A stretch of 64,000 nucleotides of DNA. Source: Achromobacter kerstersii (lineage in GTDB: Bacteria; Pseudomonadota; Gammaproteobacteria; Burkholderiales; Burkholderiaceae_B). The position numbers and the translations under genes are program-made. The notes beneath the pieces are model-generated. The model was given only the letters and a program-made list of their open reading frames with translations, was not told the DNA's origin and made no database searches. The first letter of the stretch is position 1, and every line of letters starts with the position of its first letter. The stretch is taken from contig NZ_CADIJQ010000002.1 of NCBI RefSeq assembly GCF_902859595.1, positions 124,001 through 188,000 of the forward strand. The letters are read 5' to 3'. Shown here one piece after another: positions 27,943-38,906 of the stretch.

Positions 27943-28227
27943 TCGCCTGGGATGACCTGCCGGATGACAGCAAAAACCACGGGATTAGCCGTGGATCGGG
28001 CCGAAATGTCAGCAAAATCAACAATTATCTACAACTTCGCGGGGATTCTACCAAACTTTCACTACCGTTCTTGGACAGATCGGTAATGATTCCATGCAGC
28101 GTGGACATTTGGCGGAACTTTTTGACTTGTGGCAAGCCTCGTGCAAGGTTCGCCTACCAGAATGACCAAAAGATTCGAGAAGAAATCAATCAGCCTTAAG
28201 GCGTATGAACAATACCAGGAGACACAA

Positions 28228-30113
<1,886 letters not shown>

Positions 30114-30117
<4 letters not shown>

Positions 30118-30521
30118 ATACCAAACCCGTGCTGAGCGCCGAAGACGTCAAGAAGATCCTCGCCGCGGCCGAAGCACACGCCGTGCAAAACAAGTGGGCC
30201 GTGACCATTTCGGTGGTCGATGACGGTGGCCACCTGCTCGGCATGCTGCGTCTGGACGACGCCGCCCCGATCTCGGCGCACATTGCACCCGCCAAGGCCA
30301 AGACCGCCGCGCTGGGCCGCCGTGAATCGCGCATCTACGAAGAAATGATCAACAACGGCCGCGTGTCGTTTCTGTCGGCGCCGCTGATCGAAGGCATGCT
30401 GGAAGGCGGCGTGCCGGTTACCGTCAACGGCCATGTGGTGGGCGCAGTCGGCGTGTCGGGCGTGAAGTCGACCGAAGACGTGCTGATCGCTCAAGCTGGC
30501 ATCGCCGCGCTGGGCCTGTGA
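30114..30521 (+). CDS. GlcG/HbpS-family small protein
   Basis: A 135-residue protein of the GlcG/HbpS (DUF336) family, some members of which bind haem or act in corrinoid and glycolate systems. The family core is visible in VTISVVDDGGHLLGMLRLDDA and GGVPVTVNGHVVGAVGVSG. It has no signal peptide, so it is cytoplasmic. It overlaps prpE by four bases and the next gene by four (GTGA), so all three are translationally coupled. The role with an acyl-CoA synthetase is unknown. Confidence 0.9.
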
Positions 30522-31861
30522 GTCAGACGAACCTGCCGGAGCCGTCGCCTGACGGTTCCGCGCCGAACGCCGGGGACACGGGCGCCAGCCCGTTGAACCC
30601 CGGCGTGAAAAAACGCGAAGTCTGGGCCTGGGCCATGTACGACTTCGCGAATTCCGGCTACACCACCGTGATCCTCACGGCGGTGTTCAGCACCTATTTC
30701 GTTGGCGTGGTCGGTGGGCGTGCCCCATGGGCCACGCTGGCCTGGACCGCGGCGTTGTCGCTGTCCTATCTGCTCATCATGCTGACGATGCCCACGCTGG
30801 GTGCGCGCGCGGACGCAAACGGCAGCAAGCGCCGCCTGCTTTACACCAGCACCATCGGCTGCGTGGCGGCCACACTGGTGTTGACGCAAGCGGGGCCAGG
30901 CGATGTCTGGCTGGCATTGGCCGCCATCGTCGTCTCCAACTATTGCTACTGCGTGGGGGAATCCGTGGTGGCCGCCTTCCTGCCTGAACTGGCCCGGCCG
31001 CAAGCGCTGGGGCGGGTGTCGGGCTGGGGCTGGAGCTTCGGTTATTTCGGCGGCATGCTCACGCTGGGGCTGTCGCTGGTTGTGGTGACGCAGGCCGAAG
31101 CGCGTGGCATGACGGCGGAACATTTCGTGCCGTGGGTCATCGTCGTAACGGCCACCGTCTTTGCGCTGGCCGCGCTGCCGTCTTTCTTCATGCTGAAGGA
31201 ACGCACGCGCCCGCAGGCAGACAAGCCCGAAGCGCTGCACATGCTCAAACGACTGGCTTATGCGTGGCGCGAGACCGGACAGCACTATCCCGAATTCCGC
31301 CGGCTGCTGATGTGCATCGCCTGCTATCAGGCGGGCATTGCGGTGGTGATCACGCTGGCCGCGGTCTACGCGTCCGAGGTCATGGGGTTCACCACGCCGC
31401 AGATCATGCTGCTGGTGTTCACGGTGAACATCGGCGCAGCGGTGGGCGCGTTTTCATTCGGCTATGTGCAAGACCGCATCGGCCATAAGCCCGCGCTGGC
31501 CATTACCTTGTGTGGCTGGATCGTCATGGTGCTGGTGGCGTACGCGGCCACGACCGCGCCCGTGTTCTGGGTGGCCGCCACCTTGGCCGGGCTGTGCATG
31601 GGCACGACCCAAAGCGCGGGCCGCGCCATGACCGGCGCGCTGGCGCCTGCCGGACGCCTGGCCGAGTTCTTCTCGCTGTGGACCTTTGCGGTGCAATTGG
31701 CCGCTGTCATTGGTCCGCTGACCTACGGCATGGTGACGTGGCTGACGCACGGCGATCATCGCCTGGCCATCCTGGTGACGGGCCTGTTCTTCGTGGGCGG
31801 ACTCATCCTCTTGTCGCGCGTAGACATGAAGCGCGGCCTGGCCCGCCGCGCCGCGATCTGA
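30518..31861 (+). CDS. MFS transporter, UMF1 (Atg22-like) family
   Basis: A membrane protein of 447 residues with about 12 helices. The GTG start at 30518 overlaps the preceding stop. A hydrophilic N-terminus of about 35 residues precedes EVWAWAMYDFANSGYTTVI, a hallmark of the UMF1/Atg22-like group. This group includes amino-acid and unknown-solute carriers. The operon with prpE and the GlcG-type protein suggests a carboxylate or related carbon source, but that is inference. Confidence 0.88.
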   Translation: MSQTNLPEPSPDGSAPNAGDTGASPLNPGVKKREVWAWAMYDFANSGYTTVILTAVFSTYFVGVVGGRAPWATLAWTAALSLSYLLIMLTMPTLGARADANGSKRRLLYTSTIGCVAATLVLTQAGPGDVWLALAAIVVSNYCYCVGESVVAAFLPELARPQALGRVSGWGWSFGYFGGMLTLGLSLVVVTQAEARGMTAEHFVPWVIVVTATVFALAALPSFFMLKERTRPQADKPEALHMLKRLAYAWRETGQHYPEFRRLLMCIACYQAGIAVVITLAAVYASEVMGFTTPQIMLLVFTVNIGAAVGAFSFGYVQDRIGHKPALAITLCGWIVMVLVAYAATTAPVFWVAATLAGLCMGTTQSAGRAMTGALAPAGRLAEFFSLWTFAVQLAAVIGPLTYGMVTWLTHGDHRLAILVTGLFFVGGLILLSRVDMKRGLARRAAI

Positions 31862-32228
31862 TCGTCATTTGATCTTGATGTGATCTTCATCTGATCTTCA
31901 CGCGCGCCCAGTGCCGCGCGCCTGATCGGGCTGCTATCCTTATGAACTGCCTTCGAGGCATCGCGTGCAGCACGCGATGCCTCAAGCTGTTTGCTTTGCA
32001 CTGCTATGCAGGTGCGTTGTTTGCTTGTTGTGCCGCTTGAGTCAACGCCGTTTCGGCGTGTTTGCCTTAAGTCCGCATCGTCAGGTTGCTGCGTTCAGGC
32101 GGGTTTGCGGGCTCCGGCCCGCATTTTGCGTAAGGTGCCCGTAAGAGCGTGGCGATACGGTGGTGGGTGAATAAGAAAAATGCAAAACAGCGGCATCAAC
32201 AACAAAATCACCGATTGGAGACAAGATC
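31862..32228. other. 367-base gap before acs with repeats and a palindrome
   Basis: No gene is seen here. It holds three TGATCTT copies spaced exactly 11 bases apart (31870, 31881, 31892), a 29-bp palindrome (31955-31983), and an AT-richer stretch (32160-32215) next to the acs ribosome-binding site GGAGACAAG. I could not pick a clear sigma-70 promoter for acs. Confidence 0.6.
31955..31983. repeat. 29-bp near-perfect palindrome
   Basis: Two 14-base arms (31955-31968 and 31970-31983) are perfectly complementary around a single central base. There is only a weak T-rich tail. It may act as terminator of the prpE operon, or as a DNA operator for acs. Confidence 0.6.
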
Positions 32229-34208
32229 ATGTCGAATGCTATTGAGTCCGTACTGGTAGAAACCCGCGTCTTCCCGCCGCCCGAGCGTGCGGCGCAGGGC
32301 GCGGCGATTCCCAGCATGGACGCCTATAACGCGCTGTGCGCCCAGGTCGAGAACGATTTCGACGGCTTCTGGGCTGGCCAGGCCCGCGACAACCTGCAAT
32401 GGACCAAGCCGTTCACGCAGGTGCTGGACGAATCCGACGCCCCGTTCTACCGCTGGTTCGGCGATGGCGAACTGAACGTCTCCGCCAACTGCCTGGACGT
32501 GCACCTGACCAACGGCAACGCCGACAAGACCGCCATCATCTTCGAAGGCGATGACGGCACGGTGAACAAGGTCAGCTACCGCGAACTGCTGGCGCGCGTG
32601 TGCCGCTTCGCCAATGGCTTGAAGGCATTGGGCTACAAGAAGGGCGACCGCGCCATCATCTACATGCCCATGTCGATTGAAGCCGTCGTGGCCATGCAGG
32701 CCTGCGCGCGCTTGGGCGTGACGCACTCGGTGGTGTTCGGCGGCTTTTCGGCCAAGAGCCTGCAAGAACGCATCGTGGACGTGGGCGCGTCGCTGGTCAT
32801 CACGGCTGATGAGCAGGTGCGCGGCGGCAAGACCATTCCGCTGAAACCCGCCGTGGAAGACGCCATCGCCATGGGCGGTTGCGAGGCCATCTCCAAAGTC
32901 ATCGTGTACCGCCGCACCGGCGGCAAGGTGGCATGGAACGAAGGCCGCGATCTCTGGATGCATGACGTCGAGGCCAACCAGCCCGACACCTGCGAGCCCG
33001 TGCCGGTCAACGCCGAGCACCCGCTCTTCATTCTTTACACCTCCGGCTCCACGGGCAAACCCAAGGGCGTGCAGCATTCGTCGGCAGGCTATCTGCTGTG
33101 GGCGCTGCTGACGGTGAAGTGGACCTTCGACGCCCGCAAGGACGACGTCTACTGGTGCACGGCCGACGTGGGCTGGGTGACCGGCCACACCTACATCACC
33201 TACGGCCCGCTGGCCGCCGGCCTGACGCAGGTGGTGTTCGAAGGCGTGCCCACGTATCCCAACGCCGGCCGCTTCTGGGACATGATCGCGCGCCACAAGG
33301 TCACCACCTTCTACACCGCGCCGACCGCCATTCGTTCGCTGATCAAGGCGTCCGAAGCCACGCCCGACGCGCATCCCAAGAACTACGACCTGGACAGCCT
33401 GCGCATCATCGGCACGGTGGGCGAACCGATCAACCCCGAAGCCTGGATCTGGTATCACAAGAACGTCGGCCGCGAACGCTGCCCGATCGTCGATACGTGG
33501 TGGCAGACCGAAACCGGCGGCCACATGATCACGCCGCTGCCGGGCGCCACGCCGACCAAGCCGGGCTCGTGCACGCTGCCGCTGCCGGGCATCGCCGCCG
33601 CCATCGTCGATGAAACCGGGGGCGACGTCGAAAAGGGCAATGGCGGGTTCCTGGTCATCAAGCGCCCGTGGCCCGCGATGATCCGCAACATCTGGGGCGA
33701 CCCGGAACGCTTCAAGAAGAGCTATTTTCCGTCGGAACTGCGCGGTTACTACCTGGCCGGCGACGGCGCGCAACGCGACGCGGACGGCTATTTCTGGATC
33801 ATGGGCCGCATCGACGACGTGCTGAACGTGTCGGGCCACCGTCTGGGCACGATGGAAGTGGAATCGGCGCTGGTGTCGCACGAGCTGGTGGCTGAAGCCG
33901 CCGTGGTCGGCCGCCCCGACGACACGACCGGCGAAGCCGTGGTGGCGTTTGTGGTGCTCAAGCAGGCGCGCCCGGAAGGCGAAGAGGCGCAAGCCATCGC
34001 CAAGCTGCTGCGCGACTGGGTGGCCAAGGAAATCGGCCCCATCGCCAAGCCCAAGGACATCCGCTTTGGCGACAACCTGCCCAAGACGCGTTCGGGCAAG
34101 ATCATGCGCCGCCTGCTGCGTGTCGTGGCCAAGGGCGAGGAAGTCACGCAAGACGTGTCCACGCTTGAAAATCCGGCCATTCTGGAGCAGCTGGCCAAGC
34201 CCTTGTAA
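32229..34208 (+). CDS. acs: acetyl-CoA synthetase
   Basis: AMP-forming acetate-CoA ligase of 659 residues, the normal length. It scavenges acetate to acetyl-CoA. Motifs: [16 protein letters not shown] (P-loop), [13 protein letters not shown] and, near the C-terminus, [13 protein letters not shown] with the acetylatable lysine. The start has GGAGACAAG upstream. It is monocistronic with a terminator at 34263. It is a paralogue of prpE 2.1 kb upstream and differs by the longer N-terminus typical of Acs. Confidence 0.97.
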   Translation: MSNAIESVLVETRVFPPPERAAQGAAIPSMDAYNALCAQVENDFDGFWAGQARDNLQWTKPFTQVLDESDAPFYRWFGDGELNVSANCLDVHLTNGNADKTAIIFEGDDGTVNKVSYRELLARVCRFANGLKALGYKKGDRAIIYMPMSIEAVVAMQACARLGVTHSVVFGGFSAKSLQERIVDVGASLVITADEQVRGGKTIPLKPAVEDAIAMGGCEAISKVIVYRRTGGKVAWNEGRDLWMHDVEANQPDTCEPVPVNAEHPLFILYTSGSTGKPKGVQHSSAGYLLWALLTVKWTFDARKDDVYWCTADVGWVTGHTYITYGPLAAGLTQVVFEGVPTYPNAGRFWDMIARHKVTTFYTAPTAIRSLIKASEATPDAHPKNYDLDSLRIIGTVGEPINPEAWIWYHKNVGRERCPIVDTWWQTETGGHMITPLPGATPTKPGSCTLPLPGIAAAIVDETGGDVEKGNGGFLVIKRPWPAMIRNIWGDPERFKKSYFPSELRGYYLAGDGAQRDADGYFWIMGRIDDVLNVSGHRLGTMEVESALVSHELVAEAAVVGRPDDTTGEAVVAFVVLKQARPEGEEAQAIAKLLRDWVAKEIGPIAKPKDIRFGDNLPKTRSGKIMRRLLRVVAKGEEVTQDVSTLENPAILEQLAKPL

Positions 34209-34262
34209 TCGCATCTGGCCATGAATGGCCCGTTACGCTCTTTATGACAGGAGCATAATGTC

Positions 34263-34308
34263 AGACGCCCGCACCGGTTAATCGCTGGTCCGGGCGTCTT
34301 TTCTTTTC
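34263..34308 (+). terminator. intrinsic terminator after acs
   Basis: The arms AGACGCCCG (34263-34271) and CGGGCGTCT (34291-34299) enclose further internal pairing (ACC/GGT) and are followed by TTTCTTTT. Confidence 0.8.
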
Positions 34309-34326
34309 CCCTTACAAGACGGAGCC

Positions 34327-35220
34327 ATGGAAGTGAGCCGCAGCAGTTTCGATCGCGCAGGGCTAGCCCTGATGTTCAGCACCATCGTGGTCTGGGCGGG
34401 CAGTTGGATCGCGATGAAACTGATCGTGCCTTACATCGGCCCCTTCGACTTCGTGGCGTTGCGCTACGTGGTGGGCAGCCTGGTGCTGTTCGCGATGGCC
34501 ATCGTCACCCGGCGTCCGCTGGGCATGCCGCCCTGGAAGCTGACCCTGCTGATCGGCCTGACGCAGACAGCGGGCTTTCAGGGGTTCGTCCAGACCGCGC
34601 TGGTGTCGGGCGGCGTGGGCAAGGTGTCGCTGATGGCGTACACGATGCCGTTCTGGGTGGTGCTGTTTGCATGGTGGCTGCTGGGTGAGCGCCCGTCGAT
34701 TCGTCACGGCCTGGGCATCGGCTTGGCCGCCATCGGACTGGTCTGCTTTGTGGAACCCTGGAATGGGCTGGGCGATATCCGGCCCGTACTCTTGGGCCTG
34801 GGCAGCGGCTTGTGCTGGGGTATTGGCACGGTGCTGTCCAAGCGCATGTTCGAGCGCCACGCGCCCGACGTGATGACGTTTACCGCCTGGCAGATGTTGT
34901 TTGGCGGGCTGGTCATGGTGCCTGTGGCCTATCTGGTTCCGCAGATAACGGCGCAGTGGGGCTGGCAGCTGTGGACGGGCATGACCTATATCGTGCTGAT
35001 CGCCACGGCGGCGGGCTGGCTGCTGTGGTTGCAGGTGGTGCGCCGCGTGCCCGCGTCGATTGCCGGGCTGTCGAGTCTTGGCGTGCCGGTTGTGGCCATG
35101 CTGCTGGCGTGGGTGGTCCTGTCCGAACGCCCCTCGATGGGGGAGCTGGGCGGCATGGTGCTGATCCTGGCCGGCATATTTGTTGTGAGCCGTGCCGCGC
35201 CTGCCGCGCGTTCATCCTGA
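34327..35220 (+). CDS. DMT-superfamily (EamA) transporter
   Basis: A 297-residue carrier with ten predicted membrane helices in two EamA repeats (about residues 10-140 and 150-290). Members export amino acids and other metabolites. The start is ATG 34327, seven bases after GGAG. It precedes threonine aldolase by 93 bases, and the stop codon lies inside a 13-bp tandem repeat array. A role in amino-acid export (for example threonine) would fit but is not shown. Confidence 0.9.
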   Translation: MEVSRSSFDRAGLALMFSTIVVWAGSWIAMKLIVPYIGPFDFVALRYVVGSLVLFAMAIVTRRPLGMPPWKLTLLIGLTQTAGFQGFVQTALVSGGVGKVSLMAYTMPFWVVLFAWWLLGERPSIRHGLGIGLAAIGLVCFVEPWNGLGDIRPVLLGLGSGLCWGIGTVLSKRMFERHAPDVMTFTAWQMLFGGLVMVPVAYLVPQITAQWGWQLWTGMTYIVLIATAAGWLLWLQVVRRVPASIAGLSSLGVPVVAMLLAWVVLSERPSMGELGGMVLILAGIFVVSRAAPAARSS

Positions 35221-35291
35221 TTGCGCATCCTGATTTTGCACCCTGATTGCGCCTCTGCATTCCGCCTTTGCATTCCGCCTCTGAATCCTCT
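35214..35291. repeat. 13-bp tandem repeat, six units
   Basis: Six consecutive 13-base units start at 35214, 35227, 35240, 35253, 35266 and 35279. Units 1-3 share (A)YCCTGATTKYGC, units 4-5 share CTYTGCATTCCGC, and the sixth is degenerate. The first unit contains the transporter stop codon, and the array ends 22 bases before the ltaE start. Confidence 0.75.
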
Positions 35292-35313
35292 TCTATTTCC
35301 CCAAGGACTTCCC

Positions 35314-36324
35314 ATGATTGATCTGCGTAGCGACACTGTCACCCGGCCATCCGCGGCCATGTTGCAGGCGATGGTTTCCGCCCCGTTGGGTGACGACGTG
35401 ATGGGCGACGACCCCACCGTGATCCGCTTGCAGTCGGCGGTGGCTGAGCGTGCCGGCAAGGCGGCCGGCCTGTTCTTCCCGTCTGGCACGCAAAGCAATC
35501 TGGCGGCGCTGATGGCGCATTGCGACCGGGGCGACGAATACCTGGTGGGCCAGCTGGCGCACACCTACAAGTACGAAGGCGGCGGCGCGGCAGTGTTGGG
35601 CAGCATCCAGCCCCAGCCGATCGAACACGCGGAAGATGGCTCGCTGCCGCTGGAAAAGTTGGCTGCGGCGGTCAAGCCTGAAGGTGATCCGCACTTCGCC
35701 CGTACGCGTTTGCTGGCCTTGGAGAACACCTTCCACGGCAAGCTGATTCCGGCCAGCTACATTCAGGCCGCAACCGACTGGGCGCGTTCGGTGGGCCTGG
35801 GCACGCACCTGGACGGCGCGCGCGTGTTCAACGCGGCCGTGGCCAGCGGCAAGCCCTTGGCTGATATGTGCGAGCCGTTCGACTCGGTCTCTATCTGTTT
35901 TTCGAAAGGGTTGGGCGCGCCGGTGGGTTCGGTGCTGGTGGGCAGCCAGGGGCTGATTTCGCGCGCGCGCCGCTGGCGCAAGATGCTGGGCGGCGGCCTG
36001 CGCCAGTCGGGCGTGCTGGCGGCGGCGTGCCTGTATGCGCTGGAGCACAACGTGGACCGGCTGGCCGACGACCACGCCAATGCCCGTGCCTTGGCCGAGG
36101 GCTTGCGCGGCATTCGTGGCGTCAAGGTGCTGAGCCAGGACACGAACATGCTGTTCGTGCAATTCGAACCGGCCCGCTGTGATGCCTTGACGGCCGCACT
36201 CGCCAATGAAGACATCCTGTTGCGCGCCGTTTATGACGGCCCGACGCGCCTGGTCACGCACCTGGAAGTGTCCGCTGACGATGTGCAGCGGGTCATCCAG
36301 GCGGTGGCGAAGCACCTTCGCTGA
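35314..36324 (+). CDS. ltaE: low-specificity L-threonine aldolase
   Basis: PLP enzyme of 336 residues that cleaves threonine or allo-threonine to glycine and acetaldehyde. The start is ATG 35314 (MIDLRSDTVTRPS, the family N-terminus); in-frame codons upstream cover the repeat array. The Schiff-base lysine is Lys198 in ICFSKGLGAPVGS, and the DDVMGDDPTV loop is present. It converges on the aminotransferase at 36340 with a gap of only 15 bases. Confidence 0.94.
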   Translation: MIDLRSDTVTRPSAAMLQAMVSAPLGDDVMGDDPTVIRLQSAVAERAGKAAGLFFPSGTQSNLAALMAHCDRGDEYLVGQLAHTYKYEGGGAAVLGSIQPQPIEHAEDGSLPLEKLAAAVKPEGDPHFARTRLLALENTFHGKLIPASYIQAATDWARSVGLGTHLDGARVFNAAVASGKPLADMCEPFDSVSICFSKGLGAPVGSVLVGSQGLISRARRWRKMLGGGLRQSGVLAAACLYALEHNVDRLADDHANARALAEGLRGIRGVKVLSQDTNMLFVQFEPARCDALTAALANEDILLRAVYDGPTRLVTHLEVSADDVQRVIQAVAKHLR

Positions 36325-36339
36325 ACGGCGGCCGGCCCT

Positions 36340-37665
36340 TCAGGCGCTGGCGCGCAACACGTCCGCCAGCACCGAGAACAGCTCGTCGATCTGAGTGCGC
36401 TCGATGATCAGCGGCGGCGACAGCAGCATGGTGTCGCCCGCCGACCGGATCAGGCAGCCGCGTTCCAGGCAGGCGTTGTGCACGGCATAGGCGCGCTGGC
36501 CGGGCTGGCCTTCTAGCGGTGCAAGCTCGATGGCGGCCAGCAGGCCGATATTGCGGATGTCGACCACATGCGGCAGCCCCTTCAGGCTGTGCGCCGCATC
36601 CTCCCAGTACCGCGACAACTCCTGGCTGCGTTGGAACAAGCCTTCGCGGCGGCAGATATCCAGCGTGGCCAGCCCGGCGGCGCAGGCCACCGGATGGCCC
36701 GAATACGTATAGCCGTGCGATAGCTCGATGGCGCTTTCCGGCCCTTGCATGAAGGCGTCGTACACGTGCTGGCGCACCAGCGTGGCGCCCATCGGAATGG
36801 CGCCGTTGGTCAGGCCCTTGGCGCTGGTGATGATGTCGGGCGTGACGCCGAAGTACGGCGACGCGAAGGCGCCGTCGATACGGCCGAACGCGCAAATCAC
36901 TTCATCGAAAATCAGCAGGATGCCGTGCGCGTCGCAGATTTCGCGCAGCCGTTGCAGATAGCCGCGCGGCGGCACGATGACGCCCGTGGAACCCGCTACC
37001 GGTTCAACGATGACGGCGGCGATGGTCGATGCGTCATGCAGGGCCACGATGCGTTCCAGCGTGTCGGCCAGGTGGGCGCCCCAGTCCGGCTGGCCGCGCG
37101 TGTAAGCCATCTGCTGGCGGTCATAGGTGTGCGGCAGGTGGTCCACATAAGGCAGCAGATTGCCGAAGGGCTTGCGATGCCCGGCAATCCCCGACACCGA
37201 CAAGCCGCCGAAGCCCACGCCGTGATACGACCGTTCGCGCCCGATCAGCCGCACGCGCTGGCTCTGGCCGCGTGCGCGCTGATAGCCCAGCGCAATCTTA
37301 AGGGCGGTGTCCACCGCCTCCGATCCGGAGTTGGAAAAGAAGACGTTGGAAAAGCCGGCAGGCGCTTCCTCGCACAACGCATCGGCCAGTTCGAAGGCCA
37401 GCGGGTGGCTCATCTGGAACGAGGGCGCGTAATCCAGTTCATACGCCGTGCGCGAAATGGCCTCCACGATTTCCGGGCGCCGATGGCCCGCGTTCACGCA
37501 CCACAGGCCCGCAATGCCATCCAGCACGCGGCGGCCGTCAGGGCGGATGTAGTGCATGCCTTCGGCGGCGGCGAACAGAACCGGATTGCGCTTGACCCGC
37601 CGGTTGGCAGTGAACGGCATCCAGTAGGCGTCGGAATGAGAGGGAAGGGTGGGGGTTGAAGACAT
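36340..37665 (-). CDS. class III omega-aminotransferase, beta-alanine:pyruvate type
   Basis: A 441-residue PLP aminotransferase. The PLP lysine is Lys283 (TSAKGLTNGAIPMG), and the cofactor-binding Asp254 lies in LIFDEVICAFGR. The N-terminal pattern (MPFTANRRVKRNP and GLWCVNAGHRRPEI, DYAPSFQMSHP) is that of the beta-alanine:pyruvate group, which takes terminal amines. The real donor is not determined. Its upstream region has an inverted repeat at 37704-37729 and lies beside the GntR regulator, so it is likely a target of that regulator. Confidence 0.9.
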   Translation of the reverse strand: MSSTPTLPSHSDAYWMPFTANRRVKRNPVLFAAAEGMHYIRPDGRRVLDGIAGLWCVNAGHRRPEIVEAISRTAYELDYAPSFQMSHPLAFELADALCEEAPAGFSNVFFSNSGSEAVDTALKIALGYQRARGQSQRVRLIGRERSYHGVGFGGLSVSGIAGHRKPFGNLLPYVDHLPHTYDRQQMAYTRGQPDWGAHLADTLERIVALHDASTIAAVIVEPVAGSTGVIVPPRGYLQRLREICDAHGILLIFDEVICAFGRIDGAFASPYFGVTPDIITSAKGLTNGAIPMGATLVRQHVYDAFMQGPESAIELSHGYTYSGHPVACAAGLATLDICRREGLFQRSQELSRYWEDAAHSLKGLPHVVDIRNIGLLAAIELAPLEGQPGQRAYAVHNACLERGCLIRSAGDTMLLSPPLIIERTQIDELFSVLADVLRASA

Positions 37666-37703
37666 GACGATCCTGCTTTGGGGTAAGTTCAGGTTCGGCT
37701 ATT

Positions 37704-37729
37704 TTGTATTAAAGAAACTATAAATACAA
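37704..37729. promoter_or_regulatory. inverted repeat upstream of the aminotransferase
   Basis: TTGTATT (37704-37710) and AATACAA (37723-37729) are perfect arms with a 12-base spacer in an AT-rich stretch. It is a candidate GntR operator and lies about 40 bases before the aminotransferase start. Confidence 0.5.
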
Positions 37730-37812
37730 TACTGGCAGTCAGGCAGCCGCTGCATACAGGCGTGCGCCATCCTGCCCGGCCAGAGGGGCGGGCAGGTCAA
37801 ATCGCAGGGGAA

Positions 37813-38694
37813 TCAGGAGGCTTGGAGCGACGTCTTCAGGTGGCGCCGCATCAGTTGCGCCGCCCATTCCTGGTCGCCGGCTTCCAGCGCTTCGATGATT
37901 TGCAGGTGTTCGTTGCTGGAGTTCACGAAGCGGGCGTCGCGATAGAACGCCGCGTGTTCTTCCAGACGGCGCAATTGATTCTGTTGCTGCACCGCTTGCA
38001 GGATGTAGCGGTTGCCCGAGAAGCGCGCCAGCAATTCGTGGAACGACGCATTCAGGCCGAAGAACTCGGTGGCCGAAATGCCGGCATCGTCGCGCTGAAT
38101 CAGGGCTTCGTGCGCGGCGCGCATGCGCGCAAGCGCCGCCTTGTCTACGCGGAACGTGGGTTCCAGCAGGCCCGCGCATTCGATCGTCATGCGGAAACGG
38201 TAGCTCTCGCTAAGCGCCTCGGCGCTTTCCAGCGATGGCGCGAACTGCCATCCGTGCCCTTTGCGTTTTTCGATCAGCCCATCTGCCGACAGTTGCAGCA
38301 AGGTCTTGGCGAGCACGCTGCGCGGCACGTCATAGCGTTGGAGCAGATCGCGTTCGGTAAAGGTTTCGGGCAGCTCGCGCGCGGCGCGGTCATCGATCAG
38401 CCGGCGGGTCAGCTCGTCTTGCGACGGGCCTGCGCCTTCGATGGCGGGCGCCGATCCCGCCGCGTGTTCCGCCACCGTGTAGCCGCTGTTCGGCCGGTGC
38501 GTGATCAGGCCCTGGGCGGCCAGCAGCCGCAGCGCGCCGCGCACCGGCGTGCGCGATACCTCATAGGCCGCGGCCAGGGTTTCTTCAGACAGGTGGTCGC
38601 CCGGCTGGTGCCGCCGCGCCACGATGTCTTGCGCAATATGGCGCGCCAGGTCGACTTGCAGCGGCGTGGGGCGAGCAGGGGCGGCGGTGGACAT
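37813..38694 (-). CDS. GntR-family regulator with FCD domain and apparent second wHTH
   Basis: A 293-residue regulator, longer than the usual 220-240 of the FadR/FCD group. Residues about 10-75 are a standard GntR winged helix (LSEETLAAAYEVSRTPVRGA). Residues about 90-152 again read like a winged helix (FTERDLLQRYDVPRSVLAKT, then a wing-like GLIEKRKGHGWQF). The FCD ligand domain follows (about 160-285), with FHELLARFSGN carrying a likely metal-binding histidine. It is divergent from the C45 hydrolase and upstream of the aminotransferase. Confidence 0.88.
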   Translation of the reverse strand: MSTAAPARPTPLQVDLARHIAQDIVARRHQPGDHLSEETLAAAYEVSRTPVRGALRLLAAQGLITHRPNSGYTVAEHAAGSAPAIEGAGPSQDELTRRLIDDRAARELPETFTERDLLQRYDVPRSVLAKTLLQLSADGLIEKRKGHGWQFAPSLESAEALSESYRFRMTIECAGLLEPTFRVDKAALARMRAAHEALIQRDDAGISATEFFGLNASFHELLARFSGNRYILQAVQQQNQLRRLEEHAAFYRDARFVNSSNEHLQIIEALEAGDQEWAAQLMRRHLKTSLQAS

Positions 38695-38799
38695 GGCGCG
38701 TGGGGAGGTGGCGTGGGCAGCAAAGGAAGAATGTTACTTGAGACCCGCACTTGGGAACCGTAGTGGATACCGCTCTTTTTCGGTCAGGCTGGGCAAACC

Positions 38800-38826
38800 C
38801 TAATATTGAACTTTTATCTATATTAG
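38800..38826. promoter_or_regulatory. inverted repeat in the GntR/C45 divergent region
   Basis: CTAATAT (38800-38806) and ATATTAG (38820-38826) are perfect arms with a 13-base spacer, in an AT-rich island between the divergent genes. It is a candidate operator for the GntR protein. Confidence 0.5.
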
Positions 38827-38906
38827 TACAAAATCTGGCCGTCGATTCTGACCGTTTTCTTGCAGGCCGCTTGGCCGGCCTTATTCGGAGTGTTGCGAGC
38901 GTGACA

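Noticed and set aside
32208..34214. Antisense open frame spanning acs
   Set aside because: It matches acs almost exactly in extent and has no domain. It is a shadow of codon bias.
35214..35291. Short repeats considered as a CRISPR array
   Set aside because: The 13-base units are directly adjacent with no spacers, and no cas gene is nearby.
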